Below, piece after piece: positions 26,372 to 35,773 of a stretch of 54,981 nucleotides of DNA (position 1 is its first letter; each line of letters opens with the position of its first letter). The translations under genes and the position numbers were made by a program. The notes under the pieces are model-generated. The model was given only the letters and a program-made list of their open reading frames with translations. It was not told where the DNA came from and searched no databases. Origin of the DNA: an uncultured Clostridia bacterium (GTDB lineage: Bacteria; Bacillota; Clostridia; Oscillospirales; Ruminococcaceae); assembly GCA_946498095.1 (NCBI GenBank), contig CAMMMX010000021.1, forward strand, positions 1 through 54,981, written 5' to 3'.

Positions 26372-27463
26372 ATGATCACCGTCAGCCTATGCATGATTGT
26401 CAAAAACGAGGAGGACGTTCTTGCCCGCTGCCTGGACAGCGTGCGGGATGCCGTCGACGAAATTATCGTCGTGGATACTGGCAGTACCGACCACACCAGA
26501 GAGATTGCGCTGCGTTATACGAGGAAGGTGTACAATTTTGCATGGATCGACGACTTCGCAGAAGCCCGCAACTTCTCCTTTTCCAAGGCGTCGATGGACT
26601 ACTGCATGTGGCTGGATGCCGACGACGTCCTGGAAGCAGCGGACCGCGATGCCCTAATCGCCTTAAAAGAATGCCTACCGCCGGACACCGACGTCATCAT
26701 GATGCCTTACCACACCGCTTTTGACGAACAAAATGTTCCAACCTTTTCCTATTACCGGGAACGTCTCCTACGGCGGTCAGCTGGCTTTCTCTGGCAGGGA
26801 GCAGTGCATGAAGCAATTACGCCCCGTGGCAACATTGTTTACTCCTCCGTAGCCGTCTGCCACCGCAAAATACGCCCGTCCGATCCTGACCGCAATCTGC
26901 GTATTTTCGAAAAGCTCCTTACCGATGGCCAATCTCTTGAACCCCGCCAACAGTTTTATTACGCACGTGAACTGTATTACCACCAACGTTACGCCGACGC
27001 TATCCGGATTCTGGAAAGCTATCTGGATAGTAGTACCGGGTGGGTAGAAAATGAAATTGAAGCCTGCCGATACCTCGCTTTCTGCAAAGAAGAGTCCGGC
27101 GATGCATCCGGTTCCATGCAGGCTCTTTTCCGCAGTTTTTCGCTGGATCTCCCCCGTGCCGAGATCTGCTGTGAGATCGGTGAGCGTTTCCTGCGCTGTG
27201 GGCGGTACGATGTTGCCGCCTACTGGTACCAACGGGCACTGGAATGCCCTTACCATCCCCAAAGCGGCGGTTTCGTCCTACCGGACTGTTACGGCTACAT
27301 TCCCTGTATGCAGCTGTGCGTCTGTTACGACCGCCTAGGTGACCACGAGTTGGCTTTCCAGTACAACGAGCGCGCGGCGCAGTATAAGCCAGATGCCGAC
27401 GCCGTTCGCTATAACCGCGCCTACTTCGCCCAACTCGACACAATGAACGAGGTCTCGGACTGA
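26372..27463 (+). CDS. GT2 glycosyltransferase with TPR-like C-terminus
   Basis: This roughly 363-residue protein has an N-terminal GT-A domain: VSLCMIVKNEEDVLARCLDS, EIIVVDTGSTDHT, FAWIDDFAEARNFSF and metal-binding WLDADDVLE. This SunS/SpsA-like pattern is common in Firmicutes. Behind it (about 190-360) are helical TPR-like repeats (ARELYYHQRYADAIRILESY, HELAFQYNERAAQYKPDAD). I chose the ATG at 26372, 10 bases after GGAAGGA; ATGs at 26342 and 26363 are in frame and possible. Enzymes of this type glycosylate peptides, flagella or surface glycans. No peptide or flagellar gene is adjacent. It is transcribed alone. Confidence 0.85.
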   Translation: MITVSLCMIVKNEEDVLARCLDSVRDAVDEIIVVDTGSTDHTREIALRYTRKVYNFAWIDDFAEARNFSFSKASMDYCMWLDADDVLEAADRDALIALKECLPPDTDVIMMPYHTAFDEQNVPTFSYYRERLLRRSAGFLWQGAVHEAITPRGNIVYSSVAVCHRKIRPSDPDRNLRIFEKLLTDGQSLEPRQQFYYARELYYHQRYADAIRILESYLDSSTGWVENEIEACRYLAFCKEESGDASGSMQALFRSFSLDLPRAEICCEIGERFLRCGRYDVAAYWYQRALECPYHPQSGGFVLPDCYGYIPCMQLCVCYDRLGDHELAFQYNERAAQYKPDADAVRYNRAYFAQLDTMNEVSD

Positions 27464-27591
27464 TCCCATCCATACCACCATCCTTATTGCTTCTCCTAGA
27501 CACTCTTTGCTCCGCACAGAACCATCCGTACCTTTCACAAACTGTTTAGAAGGGTTTGGTGGTAAAGTATCTTCCTCTTTTCCATAAAATG

Positions 27592-27628
27592 TGCTACAAT
27601 AAGGCCGGATGGTACGTCCGGCCTTATT
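27592..27628 (+). terminator. Hairpin between GT2-TPR gene and GH43 gene, overlapping a possible extended -10
   Basis: AATAAGGCCGGA pairs with TCCGGCCTTATT across a 7-base loop (27598-27628), followed by CTTTC, a weak T-run. It may end the upstream transcript. The bases just before it, TGCTACAAT at 27592-27600, look like an extended -10 element, so the hairpin could instead lie at the 5' end of the GH43 transcript. Confidence 0.6.
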
Positions 27629-27668
27629 CTTTCGGGCGTCCGGCATCAAACGTAAAGGAGACTGAACG

Positions 27669-28967
27669 ATGAACCCGTTGATTCCCACCGTATTCAGCGC
27701 CGATCCCTCCGCCCATGTCTGGCCCGGGGACGACCGTATCTGGCTCTACGCCTCCCACGACGAGCCCGGCACCAATACCCACGACACCATGCAGAGCTAC
27801 CACGTTTTTTCCTCAGACGACATGACCAACTGGACCGACCATGGACGTGTCCTCCACCTCGACCAGGTATCCTGGGCATCGAGCCATATGTGGGCGATCG
27901 ACGCTGCTTACCGGGACGGCGTCTACTATCTCGTTTACTGCGCAGTTGAAAGCGCGACCGGCATGTTCCGTACCGGCCTCGCTACCAGCGACCAGCCACA
28001 AGGCCCCTTTACCGACATCGGCTTCATTGAAGGCGTAGAATGGGGACAGGATCCAGCGCTCTTCATTGACGATGATAGTACGCCATACCTGTTCTGGGGC
28101 GCAGGCGGCCATTGCAGTGCCTGCCGTCTCACCGACGACCTCCGTGCCGCCGTACCAGAGACCATCGTCGACCTGACGCCGCAACTGAAATGGGTATTTG
28201 AAGGGCCATTCGTTCATAAATATAACGGGAAATACTACCTGTCCTACCCGGGGTTATTCGAGGACAAGTGGCCAGAGCACATGTATTACGCTACTGCTGA
28301 TCATCCTCTGGGGCCTTATACCTTTGGCGGCGAGTACATCCCCGTTTTCAGCGGACAGGCCGGCACCAATCACGGTTCGATCATCGAGTATAAAGGGCAA
28401 TGGTACGCCTTTCACCATAGCATGTGGGTGTCCCACATGAGCGAGTGCCGCAGCCTGATGTGTGATTATCTGACCTATAATGCGGACGGCAGCATCCAGC
28501 CGATCTATCCCTGCACCATCGGTGTCTTTAACCTAAAGACTGGCAGTGACAAAGGTACCGTCACGATCCTGCTGGATGCTTCGGTCGCCGATCGCACCGG
28601 AGGCAAGTTCAGCGGGACGCATCCAGCGACACAGCGGGACGGTTACACCGGCCACGGTTACTGTACCGGCTTCGACCGTAACGAAAAAGGCGTCACGGTA
28701 TTGATTCAGTCCTGTATAGACCGCTTAGGCAGGCTATCCATCCGATACTGCGCCCCAGACGGCGATGTACGGATGAAGGTCATGCTGAACCATGTCCTGC
28801 TCGCGCCGGCAGGCGCTTCCGAGCGTCTGTTCACGCTGCCACAGTGCAACGACTGGCAGGAAATTGAGCTGTGTACACTTGCCCTCAAGGCTGGGGATAA
28901 CGCTCTTCGTTTTTACTGCGGCGACGGAGGCCTGGATGTGGACTACTTTCAGGTTAGTGAAGCATAA
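27669..28967 (+). CDS. GH43 glycoside hydrolase with C-terminal CBM6-like domain
   Basis: A 432-residue cytoplasmic enzyme without a signal peptide. The five-blade propeller catalytic residues of family GH43 are visible: base Asp12 in FSADPSAHVW, modulator Asp128 in WGQDPALFIDDD and acid Glu178 in FEGPFVHK. The HGSIIEYKGQWYAFHH strand near 265 also fits. Residues about 300-432 form a beta-rich module ending GDNALRFYCGDGGLDVDYFQ, typical of CBM6. GH43 enzymes remove arabinofuranose or xylose residues, or cut arabinan. AAAGGAG sits 8 bases upstream of the ATG. As an intracellular enzyme it would finish oligosaccharides imported by a transporter not in this window. Confidence 0.92.
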   Translation: MNPLIPTVFSADPSAHVWPGDDRIWLYASHDEPGTNTHDTMQSYHVFSSDDMTNWTDHGRVLHLDQVSWASSHMWAIDAAYRDGVYYLVYCAVESATGMFRTGLATSDQPQGPFTDIGFIEGVEWGQDPALFIDDDSTPYLFWGAGGHCSACRLTDDLRAAVPETIVDLTPQLKWVFEGPFVHKYNGKYYLSYPGLFEDKWPEHMYYATADHPLGPYTFGGEYIPVFSGQAGTNHGSIIEYKGQWYAFHHSMWVSHMSECRSLMCDYLTYNADGSIQPIYPCTIGVFNLKTGSDKGTVTILLDASVADRTGGKFSGTHPATQRDGYTGHGYCTGFDRNEKGVTVLIQSCIDRLGRLSIRYCAPDGDVRMKVMLNHVLLAPAGASERLFTLPQCNDWQEIELCTLALKAGDNALRFYCGDGGLDVDYFQVSEA

Positions 28968-28974
28968 TGTCTGC

Positions 28975-29001
28975 AAGCCGGGATCTTCCGTCCCGGCTTT
29001 T
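28975..29001 (+). terminator. Terminator of GH43 gene
   Basis: AAGCCGGGA pairs with TCCCGGCTT around a 7-base loop, followed by TT. It lies just after the GH43 stop codon. Confidence 0.75.
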
Positions 29002-29079
29002 GCATTTGGGCAGGCTTTCGTTGAGACGTTGTGGCGTGGAAGTACAGCCGCCCTGCTGATACTTCTTTATGCCGCGCGG

Positions 29080-29108
29080 TTGCATATGATTGGCTGGATG
29101 TTTATAAT
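29080..29108 (+). promoter_or_regulatory. Promoter of nadE
   Basis: TTGCAT, a 17-base spacer and a perfect TATAAT. The start would be about 90 bases upstream of the nadE ATG. Confidence 0.7.
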
Positions 29109-29202
29109 AAAAACAGGAAGCGCTTTCCGTCACAGAGGAAAATAGGTTGAACCTCTCCTCTGTACATGGACGCAAACAGAAATAGAGGAGCTGATAAATT
29201 AA

Positions 29203-29931
29203 ATGCTAAGGGATTACCAAAAAGAGCTAAAGGCACGAGTGGCCTTTATCCGGGAACTTTTACAGAAATCAGGTGCAAAGGGGATCGTTTACGGCAACAG
29301 CGGCGGAAAGGACTGTACGCTGGTCGGCATCCTGTGCAAAAAGGCGTGTGATAACGTCTTATCGGTGCTGATGCCTTGTCAATCGGCACAGAATTACGGA
29401 CAGGATACACGCGATGCTCTTGACGCCGCCGCGCAGTACGGAATTGAAACGGTCACAGTTGATCTCACCGCTGTCAAGTCTGCGATAATGGACGAGGTTG
29501 GCAAGGTCTGCGATGTGTCCTCCCAAGCACAGGTCAACATTGCTCCCCGTCTGCGCATGACCACGCTTTATACCATTGCGCAGACCCGTGGCTGCTTAGT
29601 AGCAGGGACAGGCAACCGTAGCGAGGCCCAAATGGGTTACTTTACAAAATGGGGCGACGGCGCGTATGATTTTAACCCTATCTCTGATCTGACGGTTACC
29701 GAAGTGTACGAGTTTCTTGACTTTCTGGGCGCGCCGGAAAGTATCCGGACAAAAGCGCCATCCGCCGGCTTGTACGAGGGGCAGACTGACGAGAAGGATC
29801 TGGGGATTTCCTACGCGGAAATTGACCGCTATCTGCTCACCGGAGAGGGGAATGCTTCCGTAGTGGAGAAAATCCGGTCGGCGCAGGCGAAAAGTGCGCA
29901 TAAGCGTGTCCTGCCACCTACTTTTGCTTAA
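29203..29931 (+). CDS. nadE: Ammonia-dependent NAD+ synthetase
   Basis: This 242-residue enzyme makes NAD+ from deamido-NAD+, ATP and ammonia. The N-type ATP pyrophosphatase loop is YGNSGGKDCT (Ser33 to Asp37), with Cys where most NadE have Ser after the Asp. LVAGTGNRSEAQMGYFTKWG and KAPSAGLYEGQTDEKDLG are NadE hallmarks, the latter a substrate loop. There is no glutaminase domain, so it uses free ammonia. GAGGAG is about 12 bases from the ATG. It is transcribed alone and ends at a strong terminator shared with secA. Confidence 0.95.
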   Translation: MLRDYQKELKARVAFIRELLQKSGAKGIVYGNSGGKDCTLVGILCKKACDNVLSVLMPCQSAQNYGQDTRDALDAAAQYGIETVTVDLTAVKSAIMDEVGKVCDVSSQAQVNIAPRLRMTTLYTIAQTRGCLVAGTGNRSEAQMGYFTKWGDGAYDFNPISDLTVTEVYEFLDFLGAPESIRTKAPSAGLYEGQTDEKDLGISYAEIDRYLLTGEGNASVVEKIRSAQAKSAHKRVLPPTFA

Positions 29932-30069
29932 ATCAAAAAGCGGTTATAATCGTACCATTTCACAGTCTCTCTCCTACAGGACTCGGAAAGGGGAAATCAG
30001 ACATATCTCATCAGTCAGACGAGCCCTCTTCGCTGCTGGGCGAATTCACAGCTCTGCTCCGACATAAAC

Positions 30070-30108
30070 AAAACAGCGGCGCATCCGAAATGGATGCGCC
30101 GCTGTTTT
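30070..30108. terminator. Bidirectional terminator between nadE and secA
   Basis: A perfect 17-bp stem (AAAACAGCGGCGCATCC with its complement) around the 5-base loop GAAAT, with A-rich left and T-rich right ends. It serves both convergent genes. The 140 bases between nadE and the stem hold nothing else I recognise. Confidence 0.93.
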
Positions 30109-30118
30109 GCTGCTCTTA

Positions 30119-32860
30119 CTACGATTCGTTCGCTCCGCAGCATTTCTTATATTTTTTCCCACTGCCACAGGGACAGGGATCGTTACGTCCGACCTTCTTC
30201 CCAACCTTCACCGGAGCCTTTTCCGATTCCTCGCCGGCGAAATTCGTGCTAACCGGCTTGGCCACCTGCTCGCGTTTGGGCTCCTCATCGGTTTTCAGTT
30301 TTGCCGTCAACAGAAGCTTAACGGTATCCTCACGGATCGAAGCAACCATTGCGTCAAACATATCAAAGCCCTCAAGACGGTACTCTACAACCGGATCCTT
30401 CTGTCCGTAAGCGCGTAGGTAAATACCCCGTTTGAGCTCCTCCATCGCATCGATATGGTCGATCCACTTCATATCGACAACCCGTAGCAGCACCACCCGC
30501 TCCATCTCGCGCATAATTTTTTCGCCGAGCGTCTGTTCCTGCTGCTCGTAACGTGCCAGCGCCTTTTCCTGCAACGTTGCGATGAGATCCTTCTTCTGTA
30601 GATCCTCCAGTTCCTGTTGCGTGTATAGGAGGTCATCCTCGTCGAGAATATAGATGTTGAGCGCATCCTTGAGACCGACGATGTTCCATTCACTATGCGC
30701 GACATCTTCGGGAATATACTCGTTCACCACGTCAGAGACATGATCCTTGAGCATATTGATGATATAATCCCGCAGATTCTCGCCATCCAGCACCTTGTCG
30801 CGCTGGGTGTAGATGATCTCGCGCTGCTTATTCATGACATCGTCAAACTGCAGGACGTTTTTACGGGTGGCGAAGTTACGCCCTTCTATTTTTTTCTGCG
30901 CCGATTCAATGGAACGTGTCAGAATCTTCTGCTCGATAGGCGTATCCTCGTCAACGTTGATACGATCCATCATCGCCTGAAGCCGTTCCCCGCCGAACAG
31001 GCGCATCAGATCGTCTTCCAGCGAAAGGAAGAAGCGGCTCTCCCCGACGTCGCCCTGACGGCCGGAACGCCCACGCAACTGGTTGTCGATACGCCGTGAC
31101 TCATGCCGTTCTGTACCGAGAATAAACAGGCCGCCGGCTTCCTTGACACGCTCCGCGTCGACATCGGTTGTCTTCTTGTATTTGTCCTTCAGCTCATGGA
31201 ACTGCGCACGGGCAGCGAGAATTTCCTCGTTATCGGTCTCACCATAGCCCATCGCTTCTGCAATCACATGCTCGTCGATCCCCTGTTTCTGCAGATCCGC
31301 CATTGCCAGGTACTCGGGGTTACCGCCGAGAATGATGTCGGTACCGCGTCCGGCCATATTGGTTGCGATGGTAACGGCCCCGTACTTGCCTGCCTGGGCG
31401 ACGATCTGGGCCTCCTTGGCGTGGTACTTGGCGTTGAGCACCTCATGCGGGATCCCGCGCTTTTTCAGCATCGCGCTTAAAAGCTCTGATTTTTCAATCG
31501 ATATCGTGCCGACCAGCACCGGCTGCCCCTTCTCGTGACAGGCGACAATTTGGTCGATGACAGCACGGAATTTACCCTGCTCAGTCTTATAAACAACGTC
31601 GTTGAGATCGTTACGGATCATCGGGCGGTTGGTCGGCACCTCGATGACGTCCAGACCGTAGATATCCCGGAACTCCCCCTCCTCCGTCATCGCAGTACCG
31701 GTCATACCGGACAGCTTCTTATATAACCTAAAATAGTTCTGAAAGGTAATGGTCGCCACGGTACGGGACTCACGTGCCACTTTGACGTTCTCTTTGGCCT
31801 CTATCGCCTGATGCAGCCCCTCGTTGTACCGCCGCCCCATCATCAGACGCCCGGTAAACTCGTCTACGATAACGACCTCGCCGTCCTTTACGACGTAATC
31901 GATATCGCGCCGCATGATACCGTTTGCCTTGATCGCCTGGTTGATATGGTGCAGAAGTGTCATATTCTCATTATCCATCAAATTCTGCACATTGAACGCC
32001 TTTTCCGCCTTCTTCACACCCTGCGGGGTGAGCGTGGCAGTACGGGCCTTTTCATCCACGATGTAATCAGCGTCATATTTCGCGTCGTTATCCTCTTTTG
32101 AATCAAGCTCGCGAACTTTCTCCATCGTCAGGGTCTTGGCGAAGCGATCGACAACCTTGTACAGTTCGGATGACTTGTCCCCGGGACCGGAAATGATAAG
32201 CGGGGTACGTGCTTCGTCTATCAAGATGGAGTCGACCTCGTCGACGATGGCGAAATGATGACCGCGCTGTACCTTTTCTTCCTTATATATGACCATATTG
32301 TCACGCAGGTAATCAAAGCCCAGCTCATTATTGGTCGCATAGGTAACATCACAGTTATAGGCGGCACGACGCTGGGCATTATCCATGTCATGCAACACGA
32401 CGCCGATTGTCATCCCCATGAAGCGGAAGACCTTTCCCATCTCCTCCGACTGGAACTTGGCCAGATAATCGTTGACCGTGACGATATGCGCGCCTTTTCC
32501 CTCCAGCGCGTTGAGATAGGCGCTGAGGCAAGCGACGAGCGTTTTCCCTTCGCCGGTTTTCATCTCTGCGATACGGCCCTGATGCAAAACAATCGCACCA
32601 ATGATCTGAACCGGGAAGGGACGTTTTCCCAGCACCCGGTCGGCCGCCTCGCGACAGGCAGCTAAGGCATCGGGCAGAATATCATCCAGTGTAGCGCCAT
32701 CGGCAAGGCGATCCTTAAATTCTTGTGTTTTGGCCTGCAGCTCTTCGTCGCTGAGCGCTCGGTACTCGTCCTCCAGTGCAAGCACCTGATCCCGAATCGG
32801 CTCAATCCGCTTCAGCTCCTTTTTGCTGTAGGAGCCGAAAATCTTCTGTACAACGCCCAT
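30119..32860 (-). CDS. secA: Preprotein translocase ATPase SecA
   Basis: The 913-residue motor that pushes unfolded preproteins through SecYEG. Walker A lies in [12 protein letters not shown], the DEAD-type Walker B in [18 protein letters not shown], the helicase arginine-finger region in [20 protein letters not shown], and the C-terminal zinc-binding tail is [13 protein letters not shown]. Length and domain order are normal. AAGGTGG precedes the ATG. The lipoprotein GH26 enzymes in this window are expected clients. It has a near-consensus promoter and a leader of about 195 bases. Confidence 0.98.
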   Translation of the reverse strand: MGVVQKIFGSYSKKELKRIEPIRDQVLALEDEYRALSDEELQAKTQEFKDRLADGATLDDILPDALAACREAADRVLGKRPFPVQIIGAIVLHQGRIAEMKTGEGKTLVACLSAYLNALEGKGAHIVTVNDYLAKFQSEEMGKVFRFMGMTIGVVLHDMDNAQRRAAYNCDVTYATNNELGFDYLRDNMVIYKEEKVQRGHHFAIVDEVDSILIDEARTPLIISGPGDKSSELYKVVDRFAKTLTMEKVRELDSKEDNDAKYDADYIVDEKARTATLTPQGVKKAEKAFNVQNLMDNENMTLLHHINQAIKANGIMRRDIDYVVKDGEVVIVDEFTGRLMMGRRYNEGLHQAIEAKENVKVARESRTVATITFQNYFRLYKKLSGMTGTAMTEEGEFRDIYGLDVIEVPTNRPMIRNDLNDVVYKTEQGKFRAVIDQIVACHEKGQPVLVGTISIEKSELLSAMLKKRGIPHEVLNAKYHAKEAQIVAQAGKYGAVTIATNMAGRGTDIILGGNPEYLAMADLQKQGIDEHVIAEAMGYGETDNEEILAARAQFHELKDKYKKTTDVDAERVKEAGGLFILGTERHESRRIDNQLRGRSGRQGDVGESRFFLSLEDDLMRLFGGERLQAMMDRINVDEDTPIEQKILTRSIESAQKKIEGRNFATRKNVLQFDDVMNKQREIIYTQRDKVLDGENLRDYIINMLKDHVSDVVNEYIPEDVAHSEWNIVGLKDALNIYILDEDDLLYTQQELEDLQKKDLIATLQEKALARYEQQEQTLGEKIMREMERVVLLRVVDMKWIDHIDAMEELKRGIYLRAYGQKDPVVEYRLEGFDMFDAMVASIREDTVKLLLTAKLKTDEEPKREQVAKPVSTNFAGEESEKAPVKVGKKVGRNDPCPCGSGKKYKKCCGANES

Positions 32861-33062
32861 TATGCTACCACCTTATCCTTACAATTTATCCAGTTATGCC
32901 GTAGCGGTTCTACCGTCCGGCGTGTTCTCAAACCCGGTGCGAAATGTCTTCACTCACTCCCTGTTTACTGGCAGCGCTGCGAAAAGCGCACAAAACAAAC
33001 CGGCGGCAGGCGCCCGCGCCGGAGCCCCAGCCGCCAAGGGTACAAGTTCCGAGAATAATCTT

Positions 33063-33091
33063 ATTGTACACCGCATTCCAAAAGTTGTCAA
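33063..33091 (-). promoter_or_regulatory. secA promoter
   Basis: On the minus strand TTGACA, 17 bases and TACAAT. Transcription would start near 33056, leaving a GC-rich leader of about 195 bases that can form several hairpins before the secA ATG at 32860. Confidence 0.85.
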
Positions 33092-33218
33092 GCCGGCCTC
33101 CCCCCACGTACAGCATTTTGGGCCATGAAAGCGCGTATGCCGTCACATCGCACTTGGTTTGGTAATATCATACAAATATCCGCCTGTAATTTTGTATAAA
33201 CTGACTTAAGATAGGCGG

Positions 33219-33247
33219 TTGTTTCCCGCGTAAAAATCAAGTATAAT
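33219..33247 (+). promoter_or_regulatory. Promoter of the SpoU methyltransferase gene and probably the GH26 genes
   Basis: TTGTTT, 17 bases and a perfect TATAAT. The four following genes are separated by 6, 42 and 18 bases and run in one direction, so this may drive them all. Confidence 0.7.
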
Positions 33248-33328
33248 GATAGTAATCTGTAAAACGTTTTCTCCGGCGGCAGACGGCCCCGCAGAGACGT
33301 GCGTCCATAGACGCAGAAAGGCTTGACA

Positions 33329-34111
33329 ATGGAACAATCCCCGCAACATCAGCGGCTACGTCCTTATAAGAAAGATTTTGATATCTCCTACACGCTCGGC
33401 GCCTTCCCAACCATTGAGCTGCTGCGCGCACGACCTAACAGCGCACGGCAGATTCTGATCCACCCAAACTATCGTGAGGCTGACGCGCTGCGGCATCTCT
33501 GCGCCTCCTGCGGCGTCCCCTGTTACGAAGACCCAAAAAGCATACAGCGCCTAGGCGGCAAAGAAAGCTGCCTGTGCGTAGGCGTCTTTGAGAAATTTGA
33601 CTGTACTTTAAATGGCAATGCGCCTCATCTGCTGCTTGATAACCCTGGAGATATGGGGAACTTAGGCACCATTATCCGCAGTATGGCCGGTTTCGGGATC
33701 CGCGACCTGGCTATCATCCGTCCCGGCGCGGATATTTTCCATCCCAAGACGGTACGCGCGTCGATGGGCGCGCTGTTTCGCATTCGCCACCATTACTTTC
33801 CTTCGCTCGAGCAGTACCGCGCGGCCTACCCTTCCCACCGTCTTTTCCCTTTCATGCTCGACGGAGAGCATTCCCTAAACCTGTACGACCATAATGGACT
33901 GCAGGAGCTCCTCAGTAGTGCCCCCTATACCCTCGCTTTCGGGAACGAGTCCTCGGGCCTGCCCGCATATTACCGCGACGTTGGTCAAAGCGTCTTCATT
34001 CCCCAATCGTCCGACGTGGACTCGCTCAACCTGACCATAGCAGCCGGCATCGGCCTGTATGTTTTCACCCAGGCCGCACAGGCCTTGAACCAATCCGATC
34101 GAAAGGACTGA
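33329..34111 (+). CDS. SpoU/TrmH-family RNA 2'-O-methyltransferase
   Basis: A 260-residue SPOUT methyltransferase that transfers a methyl group from S-adenosylmethionine to a ribose of rRNA or tRNA. The knot motifs are NPGDMGNLGTIIRSMAGFGI (motif 1), RPGADIFHPKTVRASMGALF (motif 2) and FGNESSGL with IPQSSDVDSLNLTIAAGIGL (motif 3). The N-terminal 90 residues resemble the substrate-binding part of 23S rRNA methyltransferases of this family. The ATG at 33329 lies 7 bases after AGAAAGG; a TTG at 33323 is too close. The downstream GH26 gene begins 6 bases after the stop. Confidence 0.93.
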   Translation: MEQSPQHQRLRPYKKDFDISYTLGAFPTIELLRARPNSARQILIHPNYREADALRHLCASCGVPCYEDPKSIQRLGGKESCLCVGVFEKFDCTLNGNAPHLLLDNPGDMGNLGTIIRSMAGFGIRDLAIIRPGADIFHPKTVRASMGALFRIRHHYFPSLEQYRAAYPSHRLFPFMLDGEHSLNLYDHNGLQELLSSAPYTLAFGNESSGLPAYYRDVGQSVFIPQSSDVDSLNLTIAAGIGLYVFTQAAQALNQSDRKD

Positions 34112-34117
34112 ATCTCT

Positions 34118-35731
34118 ATGAAACATCTCAACCGCACTTTTGCCACTGCCTGCGCAGTGATGATGTTCACCGTTGCGCTAACGTCCTGCTCGTCCCCTGC
34201 ATCCTCCTCTACAAGCTCCGAAAGCACCTCCTCATCGTCCACGTCTTTTCAAAAGCCGGAAAAGAACGTAAATCTGGATCTGGATACTTTTCCTGCTGCC
34301 GATGTGATGCAACAACCTTCCGAAACCTTTTCCGAAACCTTTGAATGGGAAAATGGTGAGATCTCTGGAGACGTGAAGGTGTCGACAGAAAAAGAAGGAT
34401 ACACCGGCGAAGGCTACGTCAGCGGCTTTACGGAGGAAGGCTCGAACGTGCTGCTCTCCATCGAGGTGCCTGACACCTATTATTATGATATCACTCTGCG
34501 TAACGCTTCTTTAGGCGGGGAGAAATACAATTATCTTCTCGTCAACGGAGGAGATCCGTACGAGTTCCACACCACCGACGACCAATGGCAGGATGCCACC
34601 CTCTCCAATGTGAAACTCCATAAGGGCGTCAACACCCTCTCCATTCAGATCAGCTGGGGGTGGTTGTGCCTCGACAACGTAACAGTGTCCACCTCGGAAA
34701 AGGTAGCGGTTACAAATGATAGCTTTAACGTCGAACCGACACTCATTAATGAAAATGCCAACGACACCACGAAACGCCTGATGCAATTTTTAACCGATGT
34801 TTACGGCAAATATACCATCACTGGCCAACAGACCTCCGGTTATGGCAAAAGTTCACCCGAAATGATCGCTATCAAGAAGGCGACGGGCAAGTACCCTGCC
34901 CTACTTGGCTTCGATTTTATGGACGATTCCCCTTCCCGTGTGGAACACGGGGCCAAGTCACGGGAGACGGAACTCGCCATCGACTGGTGGAATCAGGGCG
35001 GCTTGGTCGCTTTTAGCTGGCACTGGAACGCTCCGTCAAAATACCTGAAGGATACGGAGGAATACCCTTGGCACGGTGGTTTTTCCACCGACTATACCAC
35101 CATCGATTTGGAAAAGATTATGAACGGCGAGGATCAAGAGGGATACGACCTCCTGGTGAGCGATATAGACGCTATCGCCGCAAAATTGAAGGAAATGCAG
35201 GAGGCAGGCGTCACGGTCATTTTCCGTCCGCTGCATGAAGCCAGCGGGGGCTGGTTCTGGTGGGGCGCCAGCGGAGCGGAGCCGTATAAAAAGCTGTGGA
35301 AGCTTCTTGTGGATCGCATGACCGACTACCATAAGCTTAACAATATCATCTGGCTGTGGAACGGCCAGGGCGAGGATTGGTATCCCGGAGACGACTATGT
35401 TGACATCATCGGCGAGGATATCTATGCCACCTCCTACGACTACTCGTCGCAGTATGCCAAGTTTGGCCGTGCCGCCGGCTGTACCTCCGCCCGCAAGCTG
35501 ATCACCCTGAGTGAATGCGGTGTCATCCCCAGCGTGGGGAACATGTTTGCCGATAACGCCCGCTGGAGCTGGTTCATGACCTGGAGCGGAGAATTTGTTT
35601 ACAACAAGCAGAGTATGTCATACGGTGAGCAGTATACCTCACTCGCACATTTCTGGGAGGTCTACCAAAGCGAACGTGTACTGACACTGGAAGAAATTCC
35701 TGATATTTCCTCCTATAAAACGAGTAAATAG
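34118..35731 (+). CDS. GH26 mannanase-like lipoprotein 1
   Basis: A 537-residue secreted lipoprotein. The signal peptide ends in lipobox LTSC (Cys24), followed by a Ser/Thr linker to about residue 45. Residues about 65-200 form a beta-sandwich carbohydrate-binding module (EGYTGEGYVSGF, VNTLSIQISWGWLCLDNVTV) of CBM35/CBM6 type. The GH26 catalytic barrel covers about 215-530, with acid/base Glu374 in RPLHEASGGWFWWG and nucleophile Glu466 in TLSECG. Such enzymes cut beta-1,4-mannan. The GAAAGGA site lies inside the end of the upstream methyltransferase gene. It is the first of three tandem paralogues and the most diverged around the active site. Confidence 0.93.
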   Translation: MKHLNRTFATACAVMMFTVALTSCSSPASSSTSSESTSSSSTSFQKPEKNVNLDLDTFPAADVMQQPSETFSETFEWENGEISGDVKVSTEKEGYTGEGYVSGFTEEGSNVLLSIEVPDTYYYDITLRNASLGGEKYNYLLVNGGDPYEFHTTDDQWQDATLSNVKLHKGVNTLSIQISWGWLCLDNVTVSTSEKVAVTNDSFNVEPTLINENANDTTKRLMQFLTDVYGKYTITGQQTSGYGKSSPEMIAIKKATGKYPALLGFDFMDDSPSRVEHGAKSRETELAIDWWNQGGLVAFSWHWNAPSKYLKDTEEYPWHGGFSTDYTTIDLEKIMNGEDQEGYDLLVSDIDAIAAKLKEMQEAGVTVIFRPLHEASGGWFWWGASGAEPYKKLWKLLVDRMTDYHKLNNIIWLWNGQGEDWYPGDDYVDIIGEDIYATSYDYSSQYAKFGRAAGCTSARKLITLSECGVIPSVGNMFADNARWSWFMTWSGEFVYNKQSMSYGEQYTSLAHFWEVYQSERVLTLEEIPDISSYKTSK

Positions 35732-35773
35732 CCGTTCTCTACCACCTATCTTGCCTGAAAGGAGCCAATTTAG

